This document shows positions 36,722 to 46,473 of a DNA stretch of 64,000 nt, piece after piece. Position 1 is the stretch's first letter. Each line of letters starts with the position of its first letter. This stretch comes from DATFVA01 sp963815785 (GTDB taxonomy: Bacteria; Bacteroidota; Ignavibacteria; Ignavibacteriales; Ignavibacteriaceae). The position numbers were made by a program, and so were the translations under genes. Location of the stretch: NCBI GenBank assembly GCA_963815785.1, contig CAWFHZ010000011.1:61013-125012 (forward strand), in the 5' to 3' direction. Under the pieces are notes generated by a model, which worked only from the letters and a program-made list of their open reading frames with translations, searched no databases and was not told the DNA's origin.

Positions 36722-36894
36722 AAACGTCCTTAATCAATATATAAAAACAGAAAATTTAAGAAGTAAAAGATAATGGATAACGTTTAGACATTCTACAGAA
36801 TTCCGGCAGAAGTCATCACGATTTTTTAGCGATTTGATGAATCGTCCTATAAGCTAAAATCAGCAGAGGAAAGCCGCTCTTAACCCAGACAATA

Positions 36895-39310
36895 TTATTT
36901 ATTATGTTTTTCCAGAATAGTTTTCGCACGAGGCTTGTATAACAGATGAAATATAACATCAAGATATGCGTTCATTTCTTCCATCTCAATATTTGTGGTG
37001 TAACGCCAGAATCCATAAATCTTTGCAAGCTCTAAAAGTTTTTTTGCATAGAGTTCCCAGTTATAATCAGATTCGACTCTCTTTATTGCTTTTTTTGAGA
37101 TTCTTTCCCAAAGAGATTTATCGTCCGCACTTTGTTCTTATAAACTCCAATAGTTTCTTCGTAGTCTCATCAGCGTTTACAGGGTCTATATGAAAGCCAT
37201 TAACCTGATCTTCAATTATTTCGAGTGGACCACCGTACATTGTTGCAAACACAGGAAGCCCGGAGTGCATAGCCTCAAGTACCGTCAACCCGAAACCCTC
37301 AAACAATGCAGGCTGAACAAAAATTCCTTTGTGATCAGCGATCACCCGGTATACTTCACCAGTTTGATCTTTACGGAATAGCTTACCAATCCATCTTATT
37401 TTATTATGAAGATTATACTCGTTTATAATTGAATGCATCAATCTTATTTGTTCTTTTTCTTCTTCATCATTTGATTTTTCAATGTTTACATTCCCCGCAA
37501 CAATAACCAGATTTGAAATTTTTTGCAGATCTTTGCTTTCTCCAAACCAGCGTGCCAGTGAAGTAAGGTTTTTTATTTTATCCAATCTTGCCAGTGAAAA
37601 AATAGGGGTAAGTTCCGGATTATCAAGCTTTCCAACAACATCAGGATCATCAGCATTTCCAAAAAGAAGATGGTCAAGTTCATCTCTGGATTCCTGAATC
37701 CGGGCTTTCTCATTTGTATAAGGAAAATAGAAATCAAAATTTACACCCGGCGGAACTATATTAAACTTAGGATGAAAAAGATTTATTCCCCCGGTTACCC
37801 TGTAAAGATCCGGCATTGTAAAATTTTTATAGGATTCATATTGTCCTATACTGTCTTCGGTTCCGGCAATTTCCTGGTAAGACGAGGTAACTATAATATT
37901 CGCAGCATTCATGGCAATAAGATCAGCAGTAAACTGAGTTGAAAAATTATACTGATCTTCCAGATTTTTCCAATAAAGTGCGCTGTAAAGATATTTACTT
38001 TTTTCAAGAGCATGGGCAATGTTACATTGTGTTACTCCATATTTTCTCGAAAGCATAAAAGCAACAGTGTTGCCGTCTGAATAATTACCTATTATAAAAT
38101 CCGGCCGTGATCCGAATTCTGCCAAAAGTTCTTTATAGGAATCTTCAGCAAAATTTTCAAGATAAGGCCAGACTTCGAACCGCGAAATCCAGTTATCAGT
38201 AACCGCCGGATTGTCTGACCGGAACGGCACTCTCAATATCCAGGAGTTCTCTGTATCATAAACTTTTTCAAGGCGCTGATTGGATTTGGTTTTTCCCGCA
38301 TTCTGGATAAGCCGTGTAAGAATAATTATTTTTGGTTTCGCATCAACCCCGGCATCCTTAAGAGATTTTGATATTGCTTTCTCAAGTGCTTTCACCTGAT
38401 CAAGAATATAAACAACCTGTCCGCCGGTATCAGGTAATCCCAGAACTCCTTCCTGTCCGAAATAACCATGCGGAGAAATAATTGCTATGTTAAAAATCAT
38501 CGGTATACTTGAGAGAAATTTCTTTAAGGCAAAATAATCGGGTGTCTGCATCAGGTTGTCAAGTTGTTCCAGGCTTTCTAATACTGAACCGGCAGTATTT
38601 CCCAGGCCTTTTTCAAACCCAATCTCCTGCAGCTTATTGCTGAAAACTTTGTATTCTTCCTCCTCGGGTTTTTTCTTCAAAAATCTAATTGCCTCATCTA
38701 TGCGCTTACTTAAATCTTCAGGATCTTTAACACGACTATTGAGAATCAATTGCTGAGAATTATGCTTGTGAACGAAAAGAAAATCAAAAAGTGCTTTTCG
38801 CATCTTCTCTGGGTTTGTGAACATTGTGCTGGAGAGATAGCGGTTTAGATATTCTACGCCACGCCCGATACTTTTGGCTTCCCGGATACTAGGAAATTTG
38901 TCATAAAAAGTACTGAAGTTTAGTGAAAGTATATCATCATTCCCGGATGGGGAGATATATCTTTCCTTTGCCAGGAGATATTCATGAACATTAGTTTCTT
39001 CAAAATACTTCTCTTCAATGTTGAACATATAAAAATCAGAAAAACCTATACTTCCCCTTATCTCAAAATAAATCGAATTTCCAAGCGTAACTGATTCTGT
39101 GACTTTCTGAATTACTTCGCTGATAGCCTTATAGTTTCCGCTTTTTTTATCGTTTTTTTTAAATTCGTTAAGAATATCGTTCAGGTTGCCTGAAACCAGC
39201 AATTTATTTTCATTAGAACATACTCTGTTCAAATATCTGAAAAAATCTTTCTTGTTTTCTTCTATTAGTGAGGTGATAGTTTTACTCAAAACTTTTTCTC
39301 CTTTATTCAC
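36895..39310 (-). CDS. sucrose synthase, frame broken by one base near the C-terminus
   Basis: The enzyme reversibly makes sucrose from NDP-glucose and fructose, and in vivo often cleaves it. The main frame (730 residues, 37118-39310) has the N-terminal regulatory domain and the GT-B core with SPHGYFGQEGVLGLPDTGGQ, TRLIQNAGKTKSNQRLE and EGFGLTVLEAMHSGLPVFA. At 37131-37133 the frame breaks and stops after RTKCGR. Dropping one A of the AAA run gives continuation through DDKSLWERIS, YNWELYAKKLLELAKIYGFW and RYTTNIEMEEM to a stop at 36895, matching the conserved family C-terminus and total length of about 806. It overlaps the start of the SPS-SPP gene's stop by 8 bases. Confidence 0.9.
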
Positions 39311-41465
39311 TTAAAAATTTATAATGATTAATCCCATCTATAATACCGCCGGCATATTTTCTTCCGGCAAAATAAATTCGTTTGCTTCCCCTTAGCCCCT
39401 CAAGCTCTTTACTGTAATTGGCGACTACAACACCAAGCAACTCTCCCTTTAACATTTCCTCATCATTTCCGGAATCTCCGGCAACGAGGATATTTTCGTA
39501 AGGAATATTCCAGCGGTATGAGAGATATCTGATTGCTTTTCCTTTTGAAGCACGGTAAGGAAGAATATCAAGAAATTGCCCATGGCTAAAAATAATATTG
39601 GCTTTAATTCTGTTTTTAACCAGTTTGTCTTTCACTTTTTGAAGATTTTCAGGATTCTCTTCCATATAATAGCTTATCTTAAACTTTCTTTGTGTTTCCT
39701 TTTCCTGCAGATCAAGAAAATCAAAATCATTTAATAAACCAAGAATCCGCTCGCGGTACCATTGGTTAGAAATATGTGCATCCCATCCACGTGAATAAAT
39801 CAGATCTTCCTTATACTTGTAATAGATTTCAGCACCCACAGAGGAAATAATCACGTCCGGTTTGGCTACGTCGTTTGCCTCTAAAACACTAATGGCAGAA
39901 TCAACAGTCCTTCCTGTTGCAACAGCAAAACCCGTTAACTCATTTGTTGAATTAAGAAGGGTATTTAATTCCTTAAGCCCTTCCTCATCACCAAGCAACG
40001 TGTGATCAATATCTGAAACTATAAGTTTTTCCATAATTAGTAATTTTCTGCCAACAGGAGCAAAAGTATTTTCTTTAACCTTCTCTTTTGCCAGAAGTTT
40101 TTCAATTGCAGACAGATAGGTTTTTGTATGAGCTTCCCAGGTATAATATTTCTTTACATTATTAATTCCATTTTGAGAAAATTTCTTCCACAGCTTTTTA
40201 TCAGAGAGAATTTTATTCAATGCATTTGCAATATTCCCGGGATCTGAAATATCGACAAGGATTCCATGTTTACAATTTTCAATAATATCACGTGGACCAC
40301 CATCATCGGTAGCAACAACAGGAATTCCGGAGGTCGCAGCCTCAATTAAAGTTAATCCGAAAGGTTCAGCCAGCGCAGCGTTTACAAATATTCCTCCCGA
40401 TTGGGCAGCGATCCTGTAAAGCTGCGGAATTTCATGTTGGGTGTCGTGTCTCTTGGGAATCGCCATTCTTCCATAAAGATTATATTTGTCCATTAACAGA
40501 AGAATTTCGGTTAGTACTTCACGTTCGTTATCGGGCATTTCCTGGATATCTTTTCTTATGCCTGCAAAAATTGCAAGGTTTGCTTTCTTCTGAAGTTCAT
40601 TATTCTCTCCATAGGCAGTGATTAAACCGGAGATATTTTTTCGTTTATCGGGACGGCAAACAGAAAGAATCATCGGTTTGTTGATATCAACAAAAAAGCG
40701 AAATAATTTTTCGCCAATAATAGCTTTCCACTTCTCTGATTCATCATTTTCATCACCGGGGATTTTGTTATAAGGGTAGAACTTTTCAATATCAAAACCC
40801 GGCGGAATTACTTTGAACTTTTCTTCACTGGTGTTTTCATAGTCGCCATACTGAACTTTTATTTCCTGCCGGGTACTTGTGACAATCATGTCGGCAAAAA
40901 GGATTATCTCTTCTTCAACGTCTATGCGATGAGATATTTTATAACGTTTTTCAATTTCTTCCTTACCTACCCCGGCATTTAGAAGTTTTCTCAGTTTATC
41001 TTTACCAAGCGAATGACCTGTGTGGATAAAAGTTATACCAAAAAACTTAGTCAGTTCGCTGCAAACATATCCGGCATCTGCGTAATGACTATGAATTATA
41101 TCAGGTAATCTACCGCTCGACTTTATATGTTTTATGCTTTTATCAACAAACTCCTCAAGATGATCCCAGAGAAGTTCTTTGCGTAAATATTTACCTCCTC
41201 CGGCTCTTATTCTGACGATACTAAATTTTTCGTTAACTTTTTCAATGTGTTTTGAATAATCATCTGAAACCTTTTTATCCCTTATCTCTCTTGTTATCAA
41301 TTCGATTTTTTCAACTCTTTCATCCTTACATAAAGCCTTGGCGAGTTCAACCACATATTTTACCTGTCCACCCGTATCCGAATCACGCCCCAGTTCAAGG
41401 TTTTCGTTCCGGATTAAACCATGTATGCTATATAACTGAATATATATTTTTTTTTTATTTTTCAT
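39303..41465 (-). CDS. bifunctional sucrose-phosphate synthase/sucrose-phosphatase
   Basis: The 720-residue protein combines the two steps that make sucrose. The N-terminal GT-B part has SIHGLIRNENLELGRDSDTG, then HTGHSLGKDKLRKLL and EPFGLTLIEAATSGIPVVAT, typical of sucrose-phosphate synthase. A linker near 465 leads to a HAD phosphatase with motif I SDIDHTLLG near residue 480 and motif IV GDSGNDEEML near 665, typical of sucrose-phosphate phosphatase. It overlaps the fructokinase-like gene by 11 bases and sucrose synthase by 8, so the three genes are an operon with coupled translation. SPS-SPP fusions are known in cyanobacteria and plants. Confidence 0.92.
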   Translation of the reverse strand: MKNKKKIYIQLYSIHGLIRNENLELGRDSDTGGQVKYVVELAKALCKDERVEKIELITREIRDKKVSDDYSKHIEKVNEKFSIVRIRAGGGKYLRKELLWDHLEEFVDKSIKHIKSSGRLPDIIHSHYADAGYVCSELTKFFGITFIHTGHSLGKDKLRKLLNAGVGKEEIEKRYKISHRIDVEEEIILFADMIVTSTRQEIKVQYGDYENTSEEKFKVIPPGFDIEKFYPYNKIPGDENDESEKWKAIIGEKLFRFFVDINKPMILSVCRPDKRKNISGLITAYGENNELQKKANLAIFAGIRKDIQEMPDNEREVLTEILLLMDKYNLYGRMAIPKRHDTQHEIPQLYRIAAQSGGIFVNAALAEPFGLTLIEAATSGIPVVATDDGGPRDIIENCKHGILVDISDPGNIANALNKILSDKKLWKKFSQNGINNVKKYYTWEAHTKTYLSAIEKLLAKEKVKENTFAPVGRKLLIMEKLIVSDIDHTLLGDEEGLKELNTLLNSTNELTGFAVATGRTVDSAISVLEANDVAKPDVIISSVGAEIYYKYKEDLIYSRGWDAHISNQWYRERILGLLNDFDFLDLQEKETQRKFKISYYMEENPENLQKVKDKLVKNRIKANIIFSHGQFLDILPYRASKGKAIRYLSYRWNIPYENILVAGDSGNDEEMLKGELLGVVVANYSKELEGLRGSKRIYFAGRKYAGGIIDGINHYKFLSE

Positions 41466-42349
41466 TAATTATCAGTTTATATTTTTCATAGATAGATAGT
41501 TCGTCGGGCAGAGCTCCGTTTATTTTTATAATTTCACCAGCAAACTCAGAGGCTATTTTATTCGTTCTTTCGATATCCCAGTTTCGTAAATAGCCAATAC
41601 AGAGAATTGCTGCATACGCATCTCCTGCTCCAACGGTATCTATAACGTTACGGGCTTTTAGTTTATAGTGATTGTGATTTTCTCCTTTGTAAATTATTGC
41701 TCCATCGTCTCCATAAGTCACGCATAATAATCCCAGCTGATATTCATTCAACAATCTTTTTGAGGTGTCATTCTTATCAAAACTTTTATTGAACAACAAT
41801 TCATTAATTAGGCGAAGTTCTTCGATATTAATTTTTATAACATTGCTGGCAGCCAGACATTCTTCAATAAGGTCTTTTGTATAAAAATTCTGGCGGATAT
41901 TAAGATCGCAGAAGTATTTTAAATCCCTGTTTAAGAAATGATGAATAGTTTTCCTTGTTGATTCATTCTCTTTGCGCCAGTGTTCCAAAATAAAGACAAT
42001 CAGTCTTATCGTTTACCAGGTTTACAATTTCATCATTAATTTCTATAAAATCATACGCTGACGGGGTTTTTATTTTCCACGAAGGAATTTTTCGTTCATT
42101 TAATGTAGCGATAGATTCTCCGGTGCTATGTTGATTATCAACCTGAATAAAGTCAGTTGAAATATGCTTCTTTTTTAGAAAATCAATTATTTCATTTCCC
42201 GCACTGTCATTTCCGACGCGGCTCACAAAATTTCCTGTACCTGTAAGTTTTATGATGTGATAAATAAAATTAAAAGGAGCTCCACCCAGGGTCTTACTTC
42301 CGGGATAAACATCAAACAGAACTTCACCAATTGAAGTAACGCGATTCAT
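41455..42349 (-). CDS. PfkB-family sugar kinase (probable fructokinase), frame broken by one base
   Basis: The gene is split in two overlapping frames. The first (from ATG 42349) has SIGEVLFDVYPG, TLGGAPFNFIYH and TGESIATL typical of fructokinases; the second carries the C-terminal DTVGAGDAYAA motif with the catalytic Asp. Dropping one base of the CAAAGAG sequence at 41963-41976 joins them into about 297 residues. A TTG start 24 bases earlier is possible, but has no ribosome binding site. Its position at the head of the sucrose operon fits use of the fructose released by sucrose synthase. Confidence 0.85.
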
Positions 42350-42527
42350 TTCAGCTTTCTTATTTAGATCCAAATTGAATTATATATTACCATTTTTTTT
42401 ATTAAGATCAAGTGAATCGGGGCACGGCACATTCCATAAGTCATTATTATCAAATAAGTTAGTGCCAGTGTGATAATAATGGAATTTTGTACCAGGCAGT
42501 TTTGTTCTAAATAAAAAGGAAGACACT

Positions 42528-42983
42528 ATGAATCTTTACAGATTTTTTGAAGAGCAGAAACTTTCAATTACAATTCAGGAAGCATGGGATTTCTTCTCGC
42601 GCCCCGATAATCTCTCAAAAATAACTCCGCCCGAAATGAAATTTGTAATTACAAACGAGCCCGGGAAAAACATTTATTCCGGACAGGTGATAGCTTATAA
42701 AGTCAGGCCCCTATTTAATATCTCCCTAAACTGGGTTACAATAATATCCGCCGTTGAAAAACCGCATTACTTTATTGATGAACAAAAATTCGGACCATAT
42801 AAGTTTTGGCATCATCGCCATACATTTAAAGAATTAAGTGATGGGGTACTTATGAAAGATGAAGTCTATTATGCTTTACCTGCAGGTGTTTTGGGAAGAA
42901 TGATGCATAGATTTTTTATTAAGAAGAAAATAGAGGAAATTTTTTCTTTTAGGAAAGAAACACTTAAAAAAATGTTTTTATAG
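42528..42983 (+). CDS. SRPBCC family protein (COG4276-like)
   Basis: The 151-residue protein matches SRPBCC/polyketide cyclase-like proteins: it begins with a strand-helix opening (ITIQEAWDFFSRPDNLSKITPPEM) split across the ligand lid, continues with KFGPYKFWHHRHTF and ends in a long helix. Related proteins in the COG4276 group are often beside photolyase or cell-division genes; here the neighbours are the sucrose operon and a membrane acyltransferase, so context does not help. AAGGAAG precedes the ATG. Ligand unknown. Confidence 0.83.
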   Translation: MNLYRFFEEQKLSITIQEAWDFFSRPDNLSKITPPEMKFVITNEPGKNIYSGQVIAYKVRPLFNISLNWVTIISAVEKPHYFIDEQKFGPYKFWHHRHTFKELSDGVLMKDEVYYALPAGVLGRMMHRFFIKKKIEEIFSFRKETLKKMFL

Positions 42984-43009
42984 GGAATTAATTTCCCGGG
43001 AACATAAAC

Positions 43010-43087
43010 TCAGATTAGCAGAAAAAGTACAGTTGAAATAATAATAATTCCCCCGGTAATCGGCCTGGTGTAGGAAGGATTTTTCAT
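43010..43087 (-). CDS. possible 25-residue membrane peptide coupled to the acyltransferase
   Basis: ATG at 43087 overlaps the predicted TGA of the upstream acyltransferase gene as ATGA. The frame encodes MKNPSYTRPITGG and a hydrophobic stretch IIIISTVLFLLI before the stop. The coupling and the membrane helix suggest a real small protein. It is short, and depends on the frame correction of its neighbour, so support is modest. Confidence 0.35.
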   Translation of the reverse strand: MKNPSYTRPITGGIIIISTVLFLLI

Positions 43088-44147
43088 TTTAAATCTTTTC
43101 CAGACTTTAGCCAGCGAACGACCATTAAAAAAATAAGAATTAAGGTGGCTGACACACATTCCATTGCTAGAAAAACTTCCAGTCCGCAATTTCGACAAGA
43201 CTTCTTCCACCCCATATTTTTGAATAAATAATCTGCAGGTGGAGCCAGTAAATCAACAACGATTCCTTGCTTACATCCAACACAAAAGAGTTTTTTATAT
43301 TCCGATTAAAGGAGTAGTACCAGAAGAATGAAGCCAGAAGAAGAATATATCCTAACCGTTGTATTAAAAAAAGGGGGTTCGGACGAAGAATAAATATTGA
43401 GGAATAAAAAATATCTGAAAATAAAAGATGAGTCAGGAATATAGGAATTAAACTATACAGGAAGATTTTGTTTATAAATTCTTTTTCCCTGGCTTCGCTC
43501 CTGTAATATGTATATGCCTTTGAAAAAACCGCCCCCGCTAGAAGGAAAAACAGCCAGGGAAATAAAGGGAAATAAGATCCTTGCATGGAATTAAAATAAT
43601 CGGCAAAGAAAAGCGGGAGAAAATTACTAAAATTTATTTCCCAGATAACCGGTGAACCAAGCCATATAAATAACATTAGCGCTATTAATAATCCGTAAAA
43701 GAATCTATCTTTCTTAATAACAATTCTTAAAATCAACAATATCAATAGTCCTGCTGCAATACATTGAAGTATATCTACATTAAACCAGGTGATTAAATTC
43801 TGAAATCTGTTTTCCCCAATTATTTTTGAAAATGAAAAAAAAGGAAGGTGAAGGGAATAACCGGCAAGAAAGATCAGTCCAATTCTGCTAAGTTTATTCC
43901 AGAAATATTTTTTGTATTTTCTTAATTCATCAAGTTTTCTTTCAGAAGAGATAATGAAAGCAAATCCGCTTACGAATAAGAAAGCCGGGGCTACAAGCCC
44001 ATTTACGAAATTTAACATATTAAACCAGAAGGTTTCTTTTAGTTCTGGAATGAGAAGAGAGTTAAAAATATGTACCTCAATCATTACGATTAAAGCCCAC
44101 CCCCTTAGTAAGTCAATATAAATGAACCGCGAACCGTCTTTTTTCAT
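43084..44147 (-). CDS. DUF1624/HGSNAT-like membrane acyltransferase, frame broken by one base
   Basis: The protein has about ten membrane segments and the N-terminal motif IDLLRGWALIVMIEVHIFN typical of DUF1624 (heparan-alpha-glucosaminide N-acetyltransferase-like) proteins, which move acetyl groups across the membrane to sugars. The start at 44147 (MKKDGSRFIYID) is better than the longer reading from 44249, which adds a polar leader. The frame stops after IADWKFF at 43167, but one more T in the T5 run (43171-43175) lets it continue into LAMECVSATLILIFLMVV, a last membrane helix, ending at 43084. Acceptor is unknown, possibly cell-surface glycan. Confidence 0.72.
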
Positions 44148-44365
44148 TTTAAAAACATTATAATAATGGCAAATTATTGAATCAATATGTGATAATAAAA
44201 TAAAAAAGGGCCAATTAAGAAATCGCTTTACGAGGATGTGAAGTTGCAAGTAAAAAACACTTAACCCAACGATTTGAGTTTTGAGAATGAAATCAAGAGA
44301 AAAATATTTTAAAGACAGTAGCTGTTATCTGGCTGAAAGGATCAAAAGAGCAAACACAATAGCTT

Positions 44366-44710
44366 TTATTGATTATAAATATCTTCTTTATTTTGGTTCG
44401 GTATTTTAGGAGTCCAGTCAACACCATCACACGGAAGAAAGGATTTTGTGGGATGCTTGTCATATTTCATACAAAGCACAGCAGAACGGTCAAAGTGTTT
44501 GCAGGAAGAACAAAGGGTGGTGCTGATTATCTCTTTATTTTTTTCTTCAAATAGTCTGTAATGAATTACAGCAGGATGAATTACTACACCATAAATAGAC
44601 ATAAGAACAATAGTCCACCAGAATTGGAATTCAATATACCCACGGGCGATCCACAAAACAGGAATCAATATTGATATTCTTAGTATAGTCCAGAATACTA
44701 TCTCACCCAA
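44366..44710 (-). CDS. small membrane protein with Cys cluster, unknown
   Basis: This 114-residue protein has two membrane helices (residues about 5-22 and 28-48), a short basic stretch, then a polar tail with CSSCKHFDRSAVLCMKYDKHP followed by FLPCDG: four Cys at C-x2-C, C and C spacing, as in zinc or iron-sulfur binding. I do not recognise the family. It stands alone between the acyltransferase and the tRNA gene. Confidence 0.65.
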   Translation of the reverse strand: MGEIVFWTILRISILIPVLWIARGYIEFQFWWTIVLMSIYGVVIHPAVIHYRLFEEKNKEIISTTLCSSCKHFDRSAVLCMKYDKHPTKSFLPCDGVDWTPKIPNQNKEDIYNQ

Positions 44711-44889
44711 TCTTAATGTCTTTCAAAAGTTATCAAATGAAATTAATCTTCTTTGAATAATTTACAAGTGATATAATAATAAAAAAATAAATAAGTATGT
44801 AAGATTCCGATTGAAAATCATTAACTTGCTGTTATTTAATAAATATATTAATATTAAATACTGTAGTTTTTGTTTATTTTTGTAAAAAA

Positions 44890-44916
44890 CAAAGCCCCGC
44901 AAAATACGGGGCAATA
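44890..44916 (-). terminator. terminator of the tRNA-Lys transcript
   Basis: GCCCCG (44894-44899) pairs with CGGGGC (44907-44912). On the minus strand the hairpin is followed by TTTGTTTTTT, a good U-run, about 30 bases after the tRNA 3' end. Confidence 0.8.
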
Positions 44917-44939
44917 AAAATGTTATTTGAATGATTTAG

Positions 44940-45011
44940 TGAGCGCGGGTGGTTTCGAACCACCGACCCTCTGCTTAAAAGGCAGATGCTCTACCCCTGA
45001 GCTACGCGCCC
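44940..45011 (-). tRNA. tRNA-Lys (UUU)
   Basis: The minus strand gives a full cloverleaf of 72 bases. The acceptor arm pairs GGGCGCG with CGCGCTC, the T arm contains GGTTCGAAACC, and the anticodon stem TCTGC/GCAGA encloses the loop CTTTTAA, so the anticodon is TTT. The discriminator is A and the CCA end is not encoded. The terminator hairpin lies downstream. Confidence 0.93.
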
Positions 45012-45096
45012 ATGAAAAATTGAGAGCTTCAAATATAAAAAATAGTGATTCTTATTCCAAATTAGCGAATTCTCTTCATTTTCAAATAGGGTATTA

Positions 45097-46461
45097 ATGA
45101 CTAAAAATTCGAAGATTTTAGTTTGTGACGATGATGAAACTCTTTGTTATTTATTAAAAGAACAGTTACTCGAGGAAGGTTTTTCTGTAGATACGGTTTA
45201 CGATGGGCAATATGCTATCGAAGCTATCAAGCGAAAAAATTATGATATCCTCCTCCTCGATCTCAATATGAAAGAAGTCTCTGGCGAAGAGGTTCTTAAA
45301 TTTGTTTCTGAATATAATGCTTCAATTCAGGTAATAATTCTTTCAGCCCAATCTGAAATCAGAAAAGCAATTGAGTGCATTCAACTTGGTGCATACGATT
45401 TTATAACAAAACCGTATAATTTCGATGAGCTTCTTGTAACAATAAATCGTTCAGTCGAACATAAAGACCTTATTGTTAAAAATGCAATTCTCTCCAGCCA
45501 GGTTAATAAAAAGCTTTCAAACACAATTATTGGAGACAGTTCGGAACTTCAAAGAGTAATCAATCTTGCCAATAAATCAGCAATGTCTGATTCAAATATT
45601 TTAATAGAAGGAGAGACTGGAACCGGCAAAGAACTTTTTGCAGAATATATTCATAAACATTCTGCAAGAAACGAGATGCCTTTTGTAATAATTAATTGTG
45701 CTTCCTTGCCCGATACTTTAATAGAAAGTGAATTATTCGGTCATGAAAAAGGTGCATTCACCGATGCTAAAAGCACCAAACAGGGATTAGTGGAAATTGC
45801 CCATGGCGGAACCCTTTTCCTGGACGAAATAGGTGAACTTAGCCTAACTCTACAACCCAAATTGTTGAGGTTTCTGGAAAATGGAGAGTACAGAAGAATA
45901 GGCGGGGTTACAAATCTTACCTCAAATGTAAGGGTGATAGGCGCTACAAACAGAAATTTACTCGAAGAAGCGGATAATAAAAATTTCAGACGCGACCTGC
46001 TCTTTAGATTAAACGTAATCACTTTAACTATTCCGCCGTTAAGAGACAGGAAAGAAGACATATCTCTTCTGGCAGATCATTTCCTTACAACGAAATCTCC
46101 GGTCAGATCACCCAAAAAATTATCTGCTGATGCAGAAAGGATATTATTGGGATACGCTTTTCCCGGTAATATAAGAGAACTTGAACATATAATAGAGCGC
46201 GCAATTATTTTTGCAGAAGGGGACAATATTAAACCTGAAGATTTAAACCTGCCTCATATGCCCGCTTATAAAGAATCAATTAATGTTGCCGAATCCGAAG
46301 AGGATTCATCGGTGTTGAGTATGGAAGAAGTTGAAAAACGCCATATAGCCAAGGTACTGAAAAGGAACAGGTGGGACAGGACGCAAACGGCGAATCAGCT
46401 TGGTATAAGCCCGAAAACACTTTATACAAAAATAAAAAAATACGAAATCAGACAAGAATAA
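45097..46461 (+). CDS. sigma-54 dependent response regulator (NtrC family)
   Basis: The 454-residue protein has a receiver domain with phosphoacceptor Asp55 (LLLDLNMK), a sigma-54 AAA+ domain with Walker A GETGTGKE near residue 170 and loop GAFTDA near 222, and a C-terminal Fis-type helix-turn-helix (TQTANQLGISPKTLYTKIKK). The sigma-54 contact loop has GAFTDA rather than GAFTGA, a known variant. It is followed 12 bases later by a histidine kinase, likely its partner. It activates sigma-54 promoters; targets are unknown, but the adjacent pilus operon is a candidate. Confidence 0.93.
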   Translation: MTKNSKILVCDDDETLCYLLKEQLLEEGFSVDTVYDGQYAIEAIKRKNYDILLLDLNMKEVSGEEVLKFVSEYNASIQVIILSAQSEIRKAIECIQLGAYDFITKPYNFDELLVTINRSVEHKDLIVKNAILSSQVNKKLSNTIIGDSSELQRVINLANKSAMSDSNILIEGETGTGKELFAEYIHKHSARNEMPFVIINCASLPDTLIESELFGHEKGAFTDAKSTKQGLVEIAHGGTLFLDEIGELSLTLQPKLLRFLENGEYRRIGGVTNLTSNVRVIGATNRNLLEEADNKNFRRDLLFRLNVITLTIPPLRDRKEDISLLADHFLTTKSPVRSPKKLSADAERILLGYAFPGNIRELEHIIERAIIFAEGDNIKPEDLNLPHMPAYKESINVAESEEDSSVLSMEEVEKRHIAKVLKRNRWDRTQTANQLGISPKTLYTKIKKYEIRQE

Positions 46462-46473
46462 ACAGTTACCAAA

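Noticed and set aside
36722..36894. Possible gene or RNA between hemL and sucrose synthase
   Set aside because: 173 bp with only a short ACGATT/AATCGT pairing and no start site, frame or stable hairpin.
36966..37193. 75-codon plus-strand frame
   Set aside because: The minus strand here encodes the conserved sucrose synthase C-terminus once the frame break is allowed.
43010..43210. 66-codon minus-strand frame as a separate protein
   Set aside because: Its first part is the wrong frame of the acyltransferase C-terminus; only the last 25 codons from 43087 are kept as a possible peptide.
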